The notes beneath the pieces were generated by a model. It ran no database searches. It saw nothing but the letters and a program-made list of their open reading frames with translations, and was not told the DNA's origin. DNA of 8,062 bases, from NCBI GenBank assembly GCA_023432475.1, contig JAEYUN010000026.1, positions 1 to 8,062 on the forward strand, in the 5' to 3' direction. Every line of letters starts with the position of its first letter. Within the stretch, counting starts at the first letter, position 1. This DNA is from Candidatus Parcubacteria bacterium (lineage in GTDB: Bacteria > Patescibacteriota > Saccharimonadia > Saccharimonadales > Saccharimonadaceae). The position numbers were made by a program, and so were the translations under genes. Below are positions 5,029-8,062 of the stretch, piece after piece.

Positions 5029-7614
5029 ATGGATGAGTTTAAAACTGACCAAAAAATAGGTTTGAGCGCCACCGAAGCGAAAAACCGACTAATAAGCTAC
5101 GGCCCTAATGAATTGGTCTCCAAAGGTAAGAGCAATATACTTAACAAATTCATCGGCCAGTTCAAAAATGCCATGGTTTTGATATTGCTTATAGCAGCTA
5201 CGATTTCATTCACTGTGGCGGCCATCCGGAACGAAGGTTTGTTCGAACCGCTGCTGATAGTTGCGATCGTCGTATTGAATGCGATCATCGGGTTTATTCA
5301 GGAAGGTCGAGCCGAACGCGCACTCGAAGCTCTAAAAAAATTATCAGCTCCGACGGCCTTAGCTTGCCGAGATGGCAAGCTTATCCGTGTTCCGGCACGC
5401 GACTTAGCACCCGGTGATATCATAACTCTCACTACCGGCGATCAAGTACCGGCAGACTGCAGATTATGGCAGAGTGCCGGGTTGAAAATTGACGAATCGG
5501 CTATAACTGGGGAGTCGGTACCGAGCGATAAAACCGCTGAAGTCGTCCTAGAGCCATTGACCGAGCTAGCCGAGCGCCGCAATATGGCCTATGCCGGCAC
5601 TAGTATTGTCGCCGGCCGAGGACAAGCTATGGTTACCGCAACCGGCATGAACAGCGAGGTCGGACGTATTGCCCAGCTCATCAGCAACACGCCGGAAGTT
5701 CAGACCCCACTGCAGGAAAAATTAGCTCTACTTAGCCGGCATCTCGGGTTGATCGCCCTTGTGGCGTGTGTGGTTGTTTTTGTGATTGGGCTAGTAGTGG
5801 GCTTGCCCTTAGTCGAAATATTCATGATCGCCGTTTCACTAGCCGTTTCGGCCATACCAGAAGGCTTACCGGCAATAGTAACCGTAGTCCTGGCGATCGG
5901 AGTTGAGCGCATGGTAAAGAAAAACGCCCTTATCCGTAAATTGCCGGCTGTGGAAACCCTCGGCAGCGCAACTGTTATATGTTCTGACAAAACCGGCACC
6001 CTGACAGAAAATCGTATGACTGTACAGCAGGTTTACGTCGATGGTGCCTCACAGCCTGAGAGTATATCCGACAATAACTCCCCGGCAACTGAGCAACTTT
6101 TTTCATACGGCACACTCTGCAGTGATGGTGGTGTAGAAGTCGATCGCGCAAGCGCCACTGTTCGGCATATTGGCGACCCGACAGAAACGGCTATTATTTA
6201 CGCCGCCCACCGCAACGGCCTCACAAAAGATAGTTTGGTTGCACAATACCCCCGTGTAGCCGAGCTACCTTTTGACTCGGAGCGTAAACTTATGACGACA
6301 ATCCACCAAAAAGGCGACCGCTACCTTGTTATTACTAAGGGTGCTTTCGATAGTCTGCGCCAAATCTGCAACCAGGGTGACTTGGAGTTGGCTGACAAAT
6401 TTACCCACCAGCTGAGCAGCCAAGCCTTACGAGTTATTGCTATAGGCTATAAAGAATTAAACAAGCTCCCTACAAAAATCGACATTGCGACTATAGAGCG
6501 AGAACTCATATTTGCTGGCCTGGTCGGCATGATCGACCCGCCTCGAGTTGAAGCTAAACGAGCTGTTGCTCTCTGCCGTAAAGCCGGCATCACGCCAGTT
6601 ATGATAACTGGCGACCATCTTGCCACCGCTACGGCCGTCGCTCGCCAGTTAGGTATATTCCGAGACGGTGATCTCGCCCTAACCGGAGCCGAACTAGACG
6701 CTTTGTCAGACCGAGAATTAGCCGCCCGGGTTCGTCAAACATCCGTTTACGCTAGGGTGTCGCCCGAAGACAAAATCCGCATAGTTCATGCTTGGCAAAG
6801 TCTAGGCGAGATTGTAGCCATGACAGGTGACGGGGTTAACGATGCACCTGCCCTACGTGCGGCTAATATCGGTTGCGCTATGGGCATTAACGGTACCGAT
6901 GTCGCCAAAAGCGCCGCTGACATGACCTTAACCGATGACAACTTTGCTACCATAGTCAGCGCCGTTCGTGAAGGTCGTGGCATATATGACAATATTAAGC
7001 GAGTGGTTGGTTTCCTACTCGGTACCAACATCGGCGAAGTTATTACCGTGCTTGTTGCCTTGGTTTTTTGGCAACAAGTCCCTTTTCTTGCTATCCACTT
7101 ACTTTGGATAAACTTAGTGACCGACAGTCTGCCGGCTATCGCTCTTGGTATGGAACCTGTTGAATCAAGCGTCATGCACCGCAAGCCTAAACCGCGAGGA
7201 GAAAGTATTTTTGCCGGCGGCTTAGGTTTCAATATCATTGTCATGGGAGTTACCTTTGCCCTACTATCGCTCAGTGCTTTTTATATCGGCTGGCAAATTT
7301 TAGGCGATGAAACCTTGGGTCGCACCATGGCTTTTGCAACTTTGGCGCTGTCGCAAATTGTTCATTCATTGAATATGCGCTCTCACCGTTCAGTTTTTCA
7401 GATTAATCCCTTCTCAAACCGCTGGCTAATAGGAGCGATAGTTATATCAGCTACAGCCACGGCAGCGTTATTATTCGTACCGCCCCTAACTCACGCTTTT
7501 GCTTTAACCCATTTGTCGTTGGAAGCCTTGGCTTGGGTGATTGGTTTAGCACTGGTTCCGGTTGGCGTCAGTGAAGCTATCAAAACACGTTACCATAAGC
7601 TCGTCTCTAATTAA
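5029..7614 (+). CDS. P2A-type cation-transporting ATPase, probably Ca2+ (SERCA/PMR1-like)
   Basis: A complete 861-residue ATP-driven cation pump with ten expected membrane helices, coupling ATP hydrolysis to export. Motifs in order: GLSATEA...YGPNEL N-terminal domain (11-29); actuator TGES (160-163); PEGLP in M4 (277-281, ion ligand E278); phosphorylation site DKTGT (D320); KGAF nucleotide-binding site (437-440); TGD (527-529); and TGDGVNDAP hinge (599-607). M5 has TNIGE (N667, E670) and M6 has NLVTD (N695, T698, D699), matching SERCA ion ligands and not the LGTD of Na+/K+ pumps. M7-M10 (about 731-850) are present and the C terminus is complete. The M8 position that is Glu in SERCA appears to be Q776, so site I may be altered. 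ATG 5029 is the first ATG, but family-like sequence continues upstream in the open frame (from about 5005), so the true start may be earlier. The 3' end overlaps the convergent GH13 gene by 8 bp. Ca2+ is inferred; Mn2+ is the main alternative. Confidence 0.95.
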   Translation: MDEFKTDQKIGLSATEAKNRLISYGPNELVSKGKSNILNKFIGQFKNAMVLILLIAATISFTVAAIRNEGLFEPLLIVAIVVLNAIIGFIQEGRAERALEALKKLSAPTALACRDGKLIRVPARDLAPGDIITLTTGDQVPADCRLWQSAGLKIDESAITGESVPSDKTAEVVLEPLTELAERRNMAYAGTSIVAGRGQAMVTATGMNSEVGRIAQLISNTPEVQTPLQEKLALLSRHLGLIALVACVVVFVIGLVVGLPLVEIFMIAVSLAVSAIPEGLPAIVTVVLAIGVERMVKKNALIRKLPAVETLGSATVICSDKTGTLTENRMTVQQVYVDGASQPESISDNNSPATEQLFSYGTLCSDGGVEVDRASATVRHIGDPTETAIIYAAHRNGLTKDSLVAQYPRVAELPFDSERKLMTTIHQKGDRYLVITKGAFDSLRQICNQGDLELADKFTHQLSSQALRVIAIGYKELNKLPTKIDIATIERELIFAGLVGMIDPPRVEAKRAVALCRKAGITPVMITGDHLATATAVARQLGIFRDGDLALTGAELDALSDRELAARVRQTSVYARVSPEDKIRIVHAWQSLGEIVAMTGDGVNDAPALRAANIGCAMGINGTDVAKSAADMTLTDDNFATIVSAVREGRGIYDNIKRVVGFLLGTNIGEVITVLVALVFWQQVPFLAIHLLWINLVTDSLPAIALGMEPVESSVMHRKPKPRGESIFAGGLGFNIIVMGVTFALLSLSAFYIGWQILGDETLGRTMAFATLALSQIVHSLNMRSHRSVFQINPFSNRWLIGAIVISATATAALLFVPPLTHAFALTHLSLEALAWVIGLALVPVGVSEAIKTRYHKLVSN

Positions 7615-8062
7615 GCCGTAAAACAGCCGCCTCGTAGGGCATGAGTTTGATGTCGCCGTGATAATAGCGACGACTATAGTTCGAGAGCAGGGTTGTGGTA
7701 TTTTTAGCCTCCAACCGAGTATCGCGCGTTTTACCACCCATATTGACTATAACCAAGAAAATATCTTTACCGGACCGGCGTTCATATATCAGTACATCAG
7801 TCTGCTTGGTTGATATCAACCGAATATCGCCTAGGCGCAGCGCCCTTTCCCGCCGCCGCAGCGCGATCAACGACCGGTAATAGTTGCCGATGGAATTAGG
7901 CTCAGCTGCGTCTCGGGCAACATTAATTTGTTTGTAATTCGGGTTAATCGGCAGCCATGAACGACCGCTAAGCAACCTGGCATTTGGCATGTCATCCCAC
8001 TGCATTGGCGTTCGGACGTGGTCGCGACTAAAATTTACTGCTATACGTACGGCTAGTTTTTT
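7607..8062 (-). CDS. GH13 alpha-glucosidase family protein, C-terminal part (runs off right edge)
   Basis: The C-terminal 151 residues of a glycoside hydrolase family 13 enzyme; the 5' part lies beyond the window. The frame is open from the edge and includes VNFSRDHVRTPMQWDDMPNA, where SRD..RTPMQW is a hallmark of the oligo-1,6-glucosidase/alpha-glucosidase/trehalose synthase branch, just past the catalytic residues. WLPINPNYKQINV and SIGNYYRSLIALRR follow, as in oligo-1,6-glucosidases (the GH13_31 type), at the end of the barrel. The rest is the beta-rich domain C (DVLIYERRSGKDIFLVIVNMGG) ending MPYEAAVLRLN. The expected role is cytoplasmic hydrolysis of alpha-1,4 or alpha-1,6 gluco-oligosaccharides, or trehalose synthesis; the piece is too short to decide. 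An internal ATG (8005) is not the start, since the homology continues upstream of it. The stop TAG (7609-7607) lies inside the end of the ATPase gene. Confidence 0.93.
   Translation of the reverse strand, partial: KKLAVRIAVNFSRDHVRTPMQWDDMPNARLLSGRSWLPINPNYKQINVARDAAEPNSIGNYYRSLIALRRRERALRLGDIRLISTKQTDVLIYERRSGKDIFLVIVNMGGKTRDTRLEAKNTTTLLSNYSRRYYHGDIKLMPYEAAVLRLN

Noticed and set aside
6786..7244. 152-codon minus-strand open frame inside the ATPase
   Set aside because: It lies antisense to the conserved TGDGVNDAP and M5-M6 region, and its residues are low-complexity codon shadows.

Overview
The window looks like a chromosomal segment of a small-genome bacterium. My best guess is Candidatus Saccharibacteria (TM7) or a related Patescibacteria/CPR lineage. 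The basis is gene style: a short single-pass protein with a Lys/Ser/Thr-rich tail and a peptidoglycan-binding domain, compact gene spacing, and a housekeeping enolase beside unrelated single genes. No rRNA or other taxonomic marker is present, so this is an inference. The code appears standard: one gene ends in TGA, and no gene needs TGA read through, unlike the UGA=Gly CPR lineages.

Layout. Bases 1-1548 are on the minus strand. They hold the first 35 codons of an unidentified gene running off the left edge (1-105), preceded by its own promoter, and a 455-residue protein with phage-tail-like features (181-1548). A 78-bp divergent promoter region separates the latter from enolase (1627-2901, +). 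Enolase converges on a peptidoglycan-binding membrane-anchored protein (2968-3489, -) across a hairpin that can terminate both strands. Upstream on the same minus strand is a SAM-dependent methyltransferase (3564-4196). A 234-bp intergenic region with two possible hairpins and divergent promoters leads to a four-helix membrane protein (4431-4931, +). A complete P2A-type cation ATPase follows, most likely for Ca2+ (5029-7614, +). Its stop overlaps by 8 bp the stop of a convergent GH13 alpha-glucosidase-family gene that enters from the right edge (7607-8062, -).

How the genes relate. They do not form one pathway. Enolase is lower glycolysis, and the GH13 enzyme could feed glucose from alpha-glucosides into it. 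The ATPase and the small membrane protein are envelope proteins and may share a transcript. The peptidoglycan-binding protein probably sits at the cell wall. The phage-like gene is the least expected resident: it stands alone, with no other phage gene visible.

The most interesting signals are the orphan phage-tail-like gene, repeated placement of -10-like boxes 7-8 nt before start codons (suggesting leaderless mRNAs), and an ATPase whose family-like N terminus extends upstream of its first ATG. I saw no CRISPR array, tRNA, rRNA or insertion sequence. No gene-free stretch exceeds 300 bases.
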